Source: Terriglobales bacterium (GTDB lineage Bacteria > Acidobacteriota > Terriglobia > Bryobacterales > Bryobacteraceae). From it: a stretch of 64,000 nt of DNA. A program made the translations under genes and the position numbers. Positions 33,301 through 42,700 of this stretch are shown piece by piece. The stretch lies in the NCBI GenBank assembly GCA_027485675.1, contig JAIXQP010000053.1, forward strand, positions 1 through 64,000. The letters run 5' to 3'. The stretch's first letter is position 1. Every line of letters starts with the position of its first letter. A model generated the notes under the pieces. That model was not told the origin of the DNA and made no database searches. It saw only the letters and a program-made list of their open reading frames with translations.

Positions 33301-35928
33301 ATGTCCAGCAAAAACTCCTTCGGCACTGCTGCCGTCCTCTCTGTCAATGGGAAAGAGTATCGCTACTTCTCGCTGCGCGCTCTTGAAGCCGCCGGCAAGA
33401 CGAAGCTCGCGAGCCTCCCCTACTCGATTCGAATCGTACTCGAAAACCTGCTCCGCAACGAAGACGACCTGTCCGTGAAGGCTGCCGACATCGAGTACGT
33501 CGCCAAATGGGACATCAACGCAACGGCGCAGGAGATTGCGATGAGCCCGGCGCGGGTGCTGCTGCAGGACTTCACGGGCGTACCGTGCGTGGTGGACCTG
33601 GCAGCGATGCGCGATGCGCTGGCGAAGATGGGCGCCGATCCGAAGAAGGCCAATCCGCTGATTCCGGTGGACCTGGTGATTGACCATTCGGTGCAGGTGG
33701 ACCACTTCGGCGCGGCGAACTCGTTTGAGCTGAACAGCCTGCTGGAGTTTTCCCGGAACCGCGAGCGCTATGCGTTCTTGAAGTGGGGCCAGACGGCGTT
33801 TCAGGATTTCCGCGCGGTGCCGCCGGAGACGGGCATTGTGCACCAGGTGAACCTCGAGTATCTGGCGCCGGTGGTGTTCACGCGCGAGATGGACGGCGAA
33901 ACGGTCGCCTATCCGGACTCGCTCGTCGGCACGGACTCGCACACGACGATGATCAACGGCCTGGGCGTGGTGGGCTGGGGCGTGGGCGGTATTGAAGCCG
34001 AGGCTTGTATGCTGGGCCAGGCGATCTCGATGCTGCTGCCGCAAGTGGTGGGCGTGAAACTGCACGGCAAGCTCCGCGAGGGCGTGACGGCGACCGACCT
34101 GGTGCTGACCGTGACGCAGATGCTGCGCAAGAAAGGCGTGGTGGGCAAGTTCGTCGAGTTCTACGGCGACGGCGTGGGCGCGCTGCCGCTGGCCGACCGG
34201 GCGACGATTGCGAACATGGCGCCAGAGTATGGCGCGACGATCGGCTTCTTCCCGGTGGATCACCAGTCGCTTGCCTATCTGCGGCTTTCGAACCGCAGCG
34301 ACGAGCAGGTGGCGCTCGTCGAGGCCTATACAAAGGCCCAGGGCCTGTTCCTTGAAGCCGGCGCGCCGGACCCGATCTACAACGACACGCTGGAGCTGGA
34401 TCTTTCGACGGTGGTGCCGTCGCTGGCCGGGCCGAAGCGGCCGCAGGACCGGATCAACCTGCCGGACGTGAAGGCGAACTTTGTGAGCTTCCTGAACCGG
34501 GAGCCGAAGACCGAAGGGGGCGTGACGGATGGCGCGGTAGTGATCGCGGCAATCACGAGCTGTACGAATACCTCGAATCCGTCGGTGCTGGTGGCGGCCG
34601 GTCTGGTGGCCAAGAAGGCCGTGGAAGCGGGCTTGTCGACGAAGCCGTGGGTGAAGACGTCGCTCGCGCCGGGTTCGAAGGTGGTGATCGACTACCTGGC
34701 CGACGCCAAGCTGCTGCCGTATCTCGAGACGTTGAAGTTCAACCTGGTGGGCTTTGGCTGCACGACCTGTATCGGCAACTCCGGCCCGCTGCCGGACGAT
34801 GTTTCGAAGGCCGTGAAGGACGGGAACCTGACCGTGGCCGCGGTGCTTTCGGGCAACCGGAACTTTGAAGGCCGCGTGAATCCGCAAGTGAAGGCGAACT
34901 ACCTGGCTTCCCCGCCCCTCGTCGTGGCTTACGCGCTGGCGGGCCGGGTGGACCTGGATTTACAGAACGAACCCATTGGCCAGGGCAAGGACGGCCAGGA
35001 CGTCTACCTGAAGGACATTTGGCCGACCGACGCCGAGGTGCAAGCCGCGGTGGCCGAGTCCGTGCGGCGCGAGCACTTCGCCAAGCAGTACGCGGCGGTG
35101 TTTGACGGGGACGAGAACTGGGCGGCGATTCCGAAGCTGACCGGCGACCAGTATCAATGGGACGATGCTTCGACCTACATCAAGCACCCGCCGTACTTTG
35201 AAAACATGGCGGACCCGACGCAGGGGATTGCGGACCTCGCGAACCTGCGGGTGCTGGCGAAGTTGGGCGATTCGGTGACGACGGACCACATTTCGCCGGC
35301 CGGCAACATTGCCAAGGATTCGGCGGCGGCGGAGTATCTGCTTTCGCTGGGCGTGAAGCAGAGCGACTTCAACAGCTATGGCGCGCGGCGCGGCAACCAT
35401 GAAGTGATGGTGCGCGGGACGCTGGCCAACATCCGGCTGAAGAACGAGATGGCGCCGGGGACGGAAGGCTCCTGGACGACGCACGTGCCTTCGGGCGAGA
35501 AGATGTGGATCTACAACGCGGCGATGAAGTATCAGGCCGAGGGCGTGGGTCAGCTGATTCTGGCGGGCAAGGAGTACGGCTCCGGGTCGTCGCGCGACTG
35601 GGCGGCCAAGGGTGTGGCGTTGCTGGGCGTGAAGGCCGTGATTGCCGAGAGCTTCGAGCGGATTCACCGGTCGAACCTGGTGGGCATGGGCGTGTTGCCG
35701 CTCGAGTTTATGAACGGCGATACGCGGGAGAGCCTGGGCTTGACCGGTCAGGAAGCGTTCTCGATTACGGGCGTGGCGACGGCGGCCGAGGGCGATAAGA
35801 TCGCCACGGTGACGGCGGATGGCAAGACGTTCGCGGTGAAGGTCCGGATCGACACCCCGATGGAGATCCTGTACTACAAGAACGGTGGGATTCTGCCGTT
35901 CGTGTTGCGGCAGTTGGCGGCGAAATAG
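33301..35928 (+). CDS. acnA: Aconitate hydratase A
   Basis: The 875-residue TCA-cycle enzyme isomerises citrate to isocitrate through cis-aconitate, using a [4Fe-4S] cluster. Motifs include [58 protein letters not shown] and the cluster cysteines in [11 protein letters not shown] (near 421) and [13 protein letters not shown] (near 485-490). The swivel domain has [14 protein letters not shown]. Length and order fit bacterial AcnA/IRP-like enzymes. It follows argS by 24 bases, and the retron RNA starts 13 bases after its stop. Confidence 0.95.
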   Translation: MSSKNSFGTAAVLSVNGKEYRYFSLRALEAAGKTKLASLPYSIRIVLENLLRNEDDLSVKAADIEYVAKWDINATAQEIAMSPARVLLQDFTGVPCVVDLAAMRDALAKMGADPKKANPLIPVDLVIDHSVQVDHFGAANSFELNSLLEFSRNRERYAFLKWGQTAFQDFRAVPPETGIVHQVNLEYLAPVVFTREMDGETVAYPDSLVGTDSHTTMINGLGVVGWGVGGIEAEACMLGQAISMLLPQVVGVKLHGKLREGVTATDLVLTVTQMLRKKGVVGKFVEFYGDGVGALPLADRATIANMAPEYGATIGFFPVDHQSLAYLRLSNRSDEQVALVEAYTKAQGLFLEAGAPDPIYNDTLELDLSTVVPSLAGPKRPQDRINLPDVKANFVSFLNREPKTEGGVTDGAVVIAAITSCTNTSNPSVLVAAGLVAKKAVEAGLSTKPWVKTSLAPGSKVVIDYLADAKLLPYLETLKFNLVGFGCTTCIGNSGPLPDDVSKAVKDGNLTVAAVLSGNRNFEGRVNPQVKANYLASPPLVVAYALAGRVDLDLQNEPIGQGKDGQDVYLKDIWPTDAEVQAAVAESVRREHFAKQYAAVFDGDENWAAIPKLTGDQYQWDDASTYIKHPPYFENMADPTQGIADLANLRVLAKLGDSVTTDHISPAGNIAKDSAAAEYLLSLGVKQSDFNSYGARRGNHEVMVRGTLANIRLKNEMAPGTEGSWTTHVPSGEKMWIYNAAMKYQAEGVGQLILAGKEYGSGSSRDWAAKGVALLGVKAVIAESFERIHRSNLVGMGVLPLEFMNGDTRESLGLTGQEAFSITGVATAAEGDKIATVTADGKTFAVKVRIDTPMEILYYKNGGILPFVLRQLAAK

Positions 35929-35931
35929 CGG

Positions 35932-35937
35932 TATCCT
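35932..35937 (+). promoter_or_regulatory. Putative -10 box (GGTATCCT) of the retron RNA
   Basis: TATCCT preceded by GG begins four bases after the aconitase stop. A start about seven bases downstream (near 35944) would coincide with the CCGGAG that opens the outer a1 arm. The sequence is identical to the glk -10 box at 3857. Confidence 0.5.
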
Positions 35938-35941
35938 GGTC

Positions 35942-36120
35942 CCGGAGATTCGAAGGCTCCAAGCTTTCGTCCATGGCAGAGCTTTCATCGGCTGAGCTTG
36001 GACTCTCCGGGGTTACCCCGGGGCATTGATCGCACCTTGCAACTCGTGTGCGGGATCTTCGCTGCGCTGCACGCAGACATGATCCCGCCCTGCCCGGCAC
36101 GTTGGAGCCTTCGCCTCCGG
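35942..36120 (+). ncRNA. Retron msr-msd RNA
   Basis: CGAAGGCTCCAA (35951-35962) and TTGGAGCCTTCG (36102-36113) form a perfect 12-bp a1/a2 inverted repeat. An outer 6-bp stem (CCGGAG 35942-35947 with CTCCGG 36115-36120) extends it across a small internal loop. A G in the AAGC context directly after a1 (35963) is a candidate branching guanosine. The msr part has a 6-bp hairpin with a 3-base loop (36007-36021). The msd part is one long hairpin: CGTG/CACG (36045/36098), GCGGGATC/GATCCCGC (36050-36057/36081-36088) and an apical CTGCG/CGCAG (36062-36076). The element ends five bases before the reverse transcriptase start. The exact RNA-DNA boundary cannot be set from sequence. Confidence 0.85.
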
Positions 36121-36125
36121 AACCT

Positions 36126-37286
36126 ATGCCGGCCCATCGCATCCTCGCCCAAGCCATCGTGGCCGGACCCTTTACCGCGGGGGCGCTGCGGGAGCGGATG
36201 GTGCGGGTACTGGGGACGGAAGAGGAGTGGCTCGACGGGTTGGTGAGCCGCTTGCTGGCTCGTTTTTCCACACGGCCGCGCTTAGCCGGGATGTTGACCT
36301 TTCTATGGAAGGCGCCGGAGTTGCCGCGACCGTTGCGACTGGCGAATTTCCTGCCTCCCGCGCCGGAGGCGACCATGCGATGGGCGGGGCCAGCGCTGGC
36401 GACGACCGCCGAGTTGGCCACGTTTCTGGGACTGAATCCGGGAGAGCTGATCTGGTTTACGCGGCTGGGGCGGCCGGAGCATTACCATGTGCGCGATTTG
36501 CCGAAGCGATCGGGCGGAACGCGGCGGCTGGCTGTTCCCAAGCGCCGCTTGAAGACGGTGCAGCGGCTGGTTCTGGATAAAATCCTGGCGGCGGTGCCGG
36601 TGCATCCGGCGGCGCATGGGTTCTGCCGCGGACGGTCCGTGCGGACCTATGTCGAGCCGCACCGGAAGCCGAAGGCGTTGCTGCGGATGGATCTGGCGGA
36701 GTTCTTCCCATCGATCCGGTTTCCGCGGGTGGCGGCGTTCTTCCGGACCATGGGGTATCCCGAGGCAGTGGCGGATGCTTTGGCGGCACTGTGCACGTAC
36801 GAAGGGGCGCTGCCGCAAGGGGCTCCCACGTCCCCGGCGCTGGCGAATGCGATGGCCTACCGCCTGGATTGCCGGCTGGCGGGGTTGGCGGCCTCGTTGG
36901 GGTTGGCGTACACGCGGTATGCGGACGACCTCGCTTTCTCCGCCGCGCGGCTGCACGATTCGATGCTGCCGCACGTGGCGGCGATCGTGATGGAGGAGGG
37001 GTTTACGCCGAACTATCGGAAGACGCGGCTGATGCGGCCGGGGGAGCGGCAGCATTTAGCGGGGTTGACGTTGAATGAAAAGCCGAACCTGGCGCGGGCG
37101 GAGTATGACACGCTGAAGGCGACGCTGACGAATTGTGTGCGGCTGGGACCGGCGTCGCAGAACCGGGAAGGCCAGCCGGCGTTCCGGGCGCATTTGGCCG
37201 GCCGGGTGGCGCATGCGGTGAGCGTGAACCCGGAGAGGGGGAAGCGGTTGCGGGCGATTTTCGAGCGGATTATTTGGGAGGTGTGA
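36126..37286 (+). CDS. Retron-type reverse transcriptase
   Basis: The 386-residue RNA-directed DNA polymerase copies part of the upstream structured RNA into msDNA. A helical N-terminal extension of about 110 residues precedes the RT core. Core motifs are LPKRSGGTRRLAVPKRRLK (125-143), AHGFCRGRS (163-171), LLRMDLAEFFPSI with catalytic Asp189, LPQGAPTSPALAN (229-241) and YADD (265-268). The retron NAxxH position reads YVEPH (175-179), keeping His179, and the VTG position reads LAG (311-313), so both signature motifs are variant. ATG 36126 gives the natural N-terminus; an upstream GTG/ATG would lie inside the msr-msd. No fused effector domain is visible, and the next gene converges on its end. 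Confidence 0.9.
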   Translation: MPAHRILAQAIVAGPFTAGALRERMVRVLGTEEEWLDGLVSRLLARFSTRPRLAGMLTFLWKAPELPRPLRLANFLPPAPEATMRWAGPALATTAELATFLGLNPGELIWFTRLGRPEHYHVRDLPKRSGGTRRLAVPKRRLKTVQRLVLDKILAAVPVHPAAHGFCRGRSVRTYVEPHRKPKALLRMDLAEFFPSIRFPRVAAFFRTMGYPEAVADALAALCTYEGALPQGAPTSPALANAMAYRLDCRLAGLAASLGLAYTRYADDLAFSAARLHDSMLPHVAAIVMEEGFTPNYRKTRLMRPGERQHLAGLTLNEKPNLARAEYDTLKATLTNCVRLGPASQNREGQPAFRAHLAGRVAHAVSVNPERGKRLRAIFERIIWEV

Positions 37287-37824
37287 GGAAGATGGCGTCG
37301 ACGGCGAGCGAGCCGTGGCCAAGGAGGGGAAGGGGGATTTGTTCGCCGGAGTGGTAGACGGCGAACGAGCCGCCGGGCTTTGCCACGCGGACGGTTTGGC
37401 GTTCGGGGTCTACGACCCAGAACTCAGCGCAACCGGTAGAGAGGCAGAGCTCTTCGCGTTCGTACATTTCGCTGGCGGAGTTGGAGGGACTGAGGACTTC
37501 GATGATCAGGTCCGGCGAGCCTGCAATGTTGTCTTCCGGATCAGTTGCCGAGAAGCGCTCCTGCCGGACAAAAGCTACGTCAGCGGCCCGCAATTCGTGC
37601 TCTGGCAGAGCGCGAAAGGCCATTTCCGTATCGAGCCAGCCCAATGGTTCGGCCGCCCCTTCCAACAGCTTAAACAAGCGTCTCTGCAGAATGGAATGCT
37701 TTAGTTTCGGACGCGTCATCGGCACCACCTCTCCCCGCTGGAGTTCATAGACGAACTCCCCCGACGCCTCAGGCAAGGCCTGAAACTCGGCGACCGTCAT
37801 CAACTTCGTTGCCGCCACCACCAT
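37270..37824 (-). CDS. Uma2-family (DUF820) PD-(D/E)XK nuclease-like protein
   Basis: The 184-residue product has the Uma2 layout: MTVAEFQALPEASGEFVYEL, then RGEVVPM, a helical RRLFKLLEG, the acidic strand ELRAADVAFV, PDLIIEVLSPSN and AEFWVVDPERQTV. The core Asp and Glu of the nuclease-like fold (D in SPDLIIEV and the following E) are present. The next active-site position reads V-L-S rather than Lys, as in most of this family. Uma2 proteins are often multi-copy, and their function is poorly known. The gene overlaps the end of the reverse transcriptase gene by 17 bases in convergent orientation. Confidence 0.85.
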   Translation of the reverse strand: MVVAATKLMTVAEFQALPEASGEFVYELQRGEVVPMTRPKLKHSILQRRLFKLLEGAAEPLGWLDTEMAFRALPEHELRAADVAFVRQERFSATDPEDNIAGSPDLIIEVLSPSNSASEMYEREELCLSTGCAEFWVVDPERQTVRVAKPGGSFAVYHSGEQIPLPLLGHGSLAVDAIFLTPPK

Positions 37825-37835
37825 GCTGTACCTCC

Positions 37836-38456
37836 TTACTTCTTGACGCTGATTTCCTTGAAGAACACGGTGTCCTTCGCGCCGTGATTCTGAATGCCGA
37901 TGTACCCTTTCCGAGCGCGGGGGCCGCGGACGGGTTCAAACCACATCTTGCGCTCGGGGACGGCCTGGTCGCCCTTGAACTCGTTGACCAGCTTGCCGTT
38001 GAGCTTTACGCGGGTGACGTCGCCTTTCAACTCCACTTCCATCGTGTTCCATTCGCCGAGCGGCTTCATATTGCGAGCCGTCACCTTGCTGAGCGAATAC
38101 AGCGCGCCGGTGCAGTGCCAGTCGTCACCGGTGGCGTCGATTTGGACTTCGTAGCCGTTGTGCACGCCGTACCAGGCGTCGCGGGGCTTTTCCGGCATCC
38201 GGATGTAGAGCCCGGAGTTGGCGCCCTTTTCCGTGGGCGTTTTGAAGACGACGCGCAGGGTGGCGTTTTCAAACGCCTCGACTTCGTAGAAGAGCAGGCC
38301 CATGCCGCCGGTGGTCTTCAGGGCGCCGTCTTCGACGACGAAGTTGCCCCAGCCGACCTGCTTCCAGCCGGTCAAGTCCTTGCCGTTCCACAGCTTCTCC
38401 CAGCCGGCGGCCGGCAAGAGGGCCGCGCCCAACACAAATACGAGTAAGGTTCTCAC
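37836..38456 (-). CDS. Secreted DUF1080 (3-keto-disaccharide hydrolase) protein
   Basis: The 206-residue product has a signal peptide (MRTLLVFVLGAALLPAAG) and the DUF1080 jelly-roll signature: WEKLWNGKDLTGWKQV, FVVEDGALKTTGG, GANSGLYIRMPE, GYEVQIDATGD, ALYSLSKVTARNMKPLGEWN and GYIGIQNHG. Family members are glucanase-like and some cleave 3-keto sugars, acting in the periplasm or outside the cell. It lies between an APC permease gene (9 bases upstream) and the Uma2 gene, all on the minus strand. Confidence 0.88.
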   Translation of the reverse strand: MRTLLVFVLGAALLPAAGWEKLWNGKDLTGWKQVGWGNFVVEDGALKTTGGMGLLFYEVEAFENATLRVVFKTPTEKGANSGLYIRMPEKPRDAWYGVHNGYEVQIDATGDDWHCTGALYSLSKVTARNMKPLGEWNTMEVELKGDVTRVKLNGKLVNEFKGDQAVPERKMWFEPVRGPRARKGYIGIQNHGAKDTVFFKEISVKK

Positions 38457-38465
38457 GACCCTATG

Positions 38466-39722
38466 TTACCCTCTTCGCCGCCACGCGACCAACGACCCGA
38501 CGACGGCCCAGGCGGTGCCGAGCCACAGGGCGGTCCAGCCAAGATTCGACCACATGAAGAAACAGATGGCGAGGCCCGCGGCCGGCGGGGCGACGCCCCA
38601 GAAGGTCCGTTCGCTGCGGCGGAGACAGGCGAGGTTGACACCCATGAAGCCGATGAAGGCTCCATAGTTGAGCAGCAGGGCGCCGGTCTCATACGAGATG
38701 GCGAGCGCGCCGGCCAAGGCGAGCACCCCGATGAGCAGCACGTTCTTCACGGGGACGCCGGTGGACTCTTTCACGGTGCCGAAGAAGCCGCGGGGTAGCG
38801 CGCCGTCGCGGCCCATGCCGTAGAGCAGGCGGGCGCCGGCCATCTGGCCGCCGGCGCCGCTGCCGATGCTGGCGACGAGCAGGGTGAGGTTGATGGTCTG
38901 GAACAACCATGCGCCGCCGGCGCGGCCCGCGGCGTAGACGTAGGCGGTATCGACGTCGGGGAAGGCCTCGCCGTGCGGCCAGACGAGTTGCGCGGCATAG
39001 ATTTCGAGGGCGCTGAGGGCGCCGATGAGCAGGCAGACCAGAACAGTGGCGCGGGGGACGTTGCGCTCGGCGTCAACGGTTTCTTCGGAAAGCGTCGAGA
39101 TGGCGTCGAAGCCGATGTAAGTGAGGACGGCGAGCGAGGTGCCGGCGGATAACTTACTCCAACTGAAGGTTACCGGATCGTAGAAAGGCTTGAGTAAGTC
39201 GATACCGGGATTCGCGAGGACGAACTGTACCGTCGCGACTAACATCCAGGCGACGACGCCGAGCATGATGATAGCGAGCCACTTATTCGTATTGGCGGTG
39301 GCCGAGACGGCGCGGAGGTTGAGGCCGGTGAAGAGCAGGACGAAGAAGACGACGGCGAGCGGATAGGGCAGGCCGGGGAAGATATTGAGGAGCGCCTTGC
39401 TGCACCAGATGGTGCAGATCATCGGATTGATGACATAGTCGAGGAGCATGCCCCAGCCGGTGAGGAAGCCGGCGGTGGGGTGGACTTCCTTGCCGACGTA
39501 GGTATAAGCGGAGCCGGCGCTGGGATAGAGGCGGGCCATGCGGCCATAGGAGATGGCCGTGAAGAGCATGCCCACGAGGGCGAGGAGAATGGCCGAAACG
39601 ACATGGCCGCCGGCGAGGTTGCTGACGACGCCGAACAGCGGCATGGGGGCGGTGGGCTGAATCAGGATCAGCCCCATGAACACCAAATCGCTGAGGCGCA
39701 GGGTCTTTTTCAGTCCACTCAT
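38466..39722 (-). CDS. APC-superfamily amino acid permease
   Basis: The 418-residue inner-membrane protein has about 12 hydrophobic helices and the APC-type opening LRLSDLVFMGLILIQPTAPMPLFG, then SYGRMARLYPSAGSAYTYVG, which is the conserved second-helix signature. YIGFDAISTLSEETVDAERNVPRA marks the cytoplasmic loop after helix 6. It should carry amino acids or polyamines by secondary transport; the substrate cannot be read. The 3' end almost touches the DUF1080 gene. A TonB receptor gene lies 48 bases upstream on the same strand. Confidence 0.85.
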   Translation of the reverse strand: MSGLKKTLRLSDLVFMGLILIQPTAPMPLFGVVSNLAGGHVVSAILLALVGMLFTAISYGRMARLYPSAGSAYTYVGKEVHPTAGFLTGWGMLLDYVINPMICTIWCSKALLNIFPGLPYPLAVVFFVLLFTGLNLRAVSATANTNKWLAIIMLGVVAWMLVATVQFVLANPGIDLLKPFYDPVTFSWSKLSAGTSLAVLTYIGFDAISTLSEETVDAERNVPRATVLVCLLIGALSALEIYAAQLVWPHGEAFPDVDTAYVYAAGRAGGAWLFQTINLTLLVASIGSGAGGQMAGARLLYGMGRDGALPRGFFGTVKESTGVPVKNVLLIGVLALAGALAISYETGALLLNYGAFIGFMGVNLACLRRSERTFWGVAPPAAGLAICFFMWSNLGWTALWLGTAWAVVGSLVAWRRRG

Positions 39723-39770
39723 GAATTCATCATTGTGGCACTCGAAGACCCGGCGCGCCAGACGAAAGGG

Positions 39771-42700
39771 TTAGAAAAACAGCTTCAAGGCGAGGCGGAA
39801 CTGCCGTTCGGTGGCTTGGGCGCTCGTGATTTCCGTCCAACCGTTCAACGCGGTGATCTGGCCCGCGGCATTCCGGGTGGCGCCGGAGACCGTAGCACCG
39901 GGATTGTTGAAGGCCGGGGTGTTCGACACGTTGAACGCTTCGGCACGGAACTGCAGGCGCCACCGTTCGGAGATGTTGAAGTTGCGGAAGAGGCTGCCAT
40001 CGAGATTGATGACACCCGGCCCGCGGAGGATGTTGCGGCCGGAGTTGCCGAAGCGGACATCGATGACGGGCATGAACGACATGGGATCGAAGTAGCTCGA
40101 GCCACGGCCGATGCCGCCGAGGAACTGCACGTTCTCGACGACCTGATCGGCCGTTTGGGTGTTACCCGGCGAGTTCACCGAGGTGCCGGCCGAGGCCACC
40201 GTGAAGGGTGAGCCGCTGAAGGCGCTGAAGATGCCATTCAACTGCCAGCCGCCGAGGACAGCGCCGGCGAAGCCGCTGGTGGCGTACTTCTGGCCCTTGC
40301 CGAAGGGGAGCTCATAGACGCCGAAGATCTGGAGGTTGTGGGGGCGGTCGAAGCTGGCCACGGCGCGGTTGCGCCGCCACAGATCGGGGGCTTGCCAGGT
40401 GAGGCCGCTGTCGTTGTTGTCGGCCCAGCTGATCGCTTTCGACCAGGTGTAGGAGAGGCCCAACTGGGAGGAGCCGCTCATCCGCTTGGTCAACTGCATC
40501 TGGAGGGCGTTGTAGTTGGAGGTATTGAAGGGGGTGAGCTGGTTGATGTTGCCGATCAAGCCGAATTGCGGGAACAGCGCGCGGTTGTTGTTGCCGCCGC
40601 CGGCGCCGGTGTTGGCGTTGATGTTCACGACAGCCGTTTGGCGGATGGCGCGGGTGCCGACGTAGGAGACCTGGACGGTGGTGTCCTTCATGAGCTCGCG
40701 CTGGATGGTGGCGTTGAAGCTCTGGATGTAGCCGCGATTGAAGCGCTCCGGGAAGGTGACGGTGCCGACGGCGGCGGGCAGCAAGATGGCGCCGGAACTG
40801 ACGTCCGGCGGGACGACCGCGGGGATGCCGGTGCGCAGGGTACCGGCGGCGATGAAAGTAGTGGCGCCGGAGAACTGGGTGGAGATGGTGGCCGGGTAGG
40901 CGTCGCGCATGCTGCGGAAGGAGTTGGGATCGATGCTGATGCCGTAGCCGAGGCGGAAGACCGTCTTTTCGGTGGCGCGGTAGGCGATGCCGAGGCGGGG
41001 AGCGATCTGGCCCCAGCCGACGTCGACGCCGGTATCGCGCGGGGTGTTGCCTTCGCCGCCGATGAGGACGCGGTTGATGCGCGGGTCGTAGCGTTCGCCG
41101 CCGCGGTGGTCGCGGGTGGCGAAGGGATAGTACTCGTAGCGCATGCCGTAGTTGAGAGTGAGCTTCCGGTTCACCTGCCACTGGTCGCGGGCGTAGAAGC
41201 CGTAGGAGGGCATGCGGACGGCGGCGGGATTGATGTTCTGCACGTCCTTGCCGAGGCCCTGCGCCTGGCCGAGGAGGAAGTCGGCGAGGCCGTTATACAG
41301 GTTCGGCGCGGCGCCGCCGTTTAAGGCCGTGAGGCCGCCGGTGAAGTTGAAGCCGCCGCGCGGGCCGAAGGCGGCCTGGGGCTGGAAGTGGTTGATGGTG
41401 TAGTAGGCGTACTCGGCGCCGAAGCGGAAGGAGTGGGCGCCCTTGAACCAGCCGACGTTGCCGACGGCGACATACTGATTGTCGCGGAACAGGAAGGGGT
41501 TTGAGACGTTCGGGTTGCCGAGGGCCGAGAAGCCGCTGATGTTGAAGCGGGGATAACCGCCCTGGAGGCGGTCGCTGCCATTGGTGCCGGGAATGCGAAG
41601 GTCTTCGAGGCCGTAGTTCTTCTCGATGTCGACGTTTTCGGCGCTGAGCCGGAGGCGAGTGAACCCGACGTTGGCATCGATGAGGATACGGGGCGAGACG
41701 GTGTAGGTTCCACCGACGGCGGCGCTTTGGATGAGGCCGGGAGCGCGGCCGGGTTGGCCGCCGGCGAGGGCGTCGCCACCCGCGGCGCCGAGCGAAGGCG
41801 GATCAAAGATCAGGCTGGGCGAGAAGCTGTAGCGGGCGAAGACGGAGGCCTTTTCCGTGGGGTTATAGTTCACTTTGAAGTCGGAGTTATCGCGGTTGAA
41901 CTCATAGGTGCCGCTGGCGAAGTGGTTATTCTGGATCTGATTGGAACCGGCGGGAAGGCCGACGTAGTTCGGGGCTTCGAGGAGGCCGAGCATGGTGGCG
42001 GCGGCGGGGTCGATGCGGCTGGCGGGGATTTGCAGGCCGGGGAAGAGTTGGCGGCCGGTGCCGTTGGCGGCGCCGGTGGCGGGGTCGTAGATGTTGGTGC
42101 CGAAGGAGCTGAAGTTGCCGGCGCGGAGCGGAGCGTTGGGGAGGGTGCGGAAGGCGGAGGCGTTTTGGCGGCGGACGGTGCGTTCCCAGTCGGCGAAGAA
42201 GAAGAGCTTGTTCTTTTTGATGGGGCCGCCGAAGGTGCCGCCGAACTGGTTGAGGATGTTCTTCGGGAGGTCGCCGCCGTAGTAGAAGTAATTGCGGGCC
42301 CGCATGGCGCTGTTGGTATGGAACTCGTGGGCGGAGCCGTGGAACTCATTGGTGCCGCTCTTGATGGTGACGTTCATCGCCGCGCCGCCGGCCATGCCCT
42401 GTTCGGCGTCGAAGCTGTTGGAGACGACGTTGACGGTTTCGATAGCGTCTTGCGGCGGGACGTAGGCGACGATGTGGGGGAGCCACGGGTAGCTGACCGT
42501 GGCGCCGTCGATGCGGGTGTTGTTGTTCGAGTAGCTGGCGCCGTTGACGTTGGTGCCCATGGCGCGCTGGGGGTTACCGGCGTCGGAGTGTAACTCGGTG
42601 GGCGGGGAGAAGCCGGGGATGATCTTGTAGAGATTCTGGAAGTTGCGGCCGCCGCCGACTGGGAGGTTGGTGATCTGCGATTTGGAGATCTGGTTGGATA

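Noticed and set aside
32719-34887. Minus-strand open frame of 722 residues rich in His and Arg
   Set aside because: Antisense of argS and aconitase; composition is that of a reverse-frame artefact.
36048-36125. Longer start for the reverse transcriptase
   Set aside because: It would lie within the msd hairpin, and the added residues are not RT-like; ATG 36126 directly after a2 is the natural start.
37270-37824. Uma2 protein considered as the retron effector
   Set aside because: It is convergent with the RT and overlaps its end, Uma2 genes are multi-copy and common in this group, and co-transcription is impossible. Not fully excluded.
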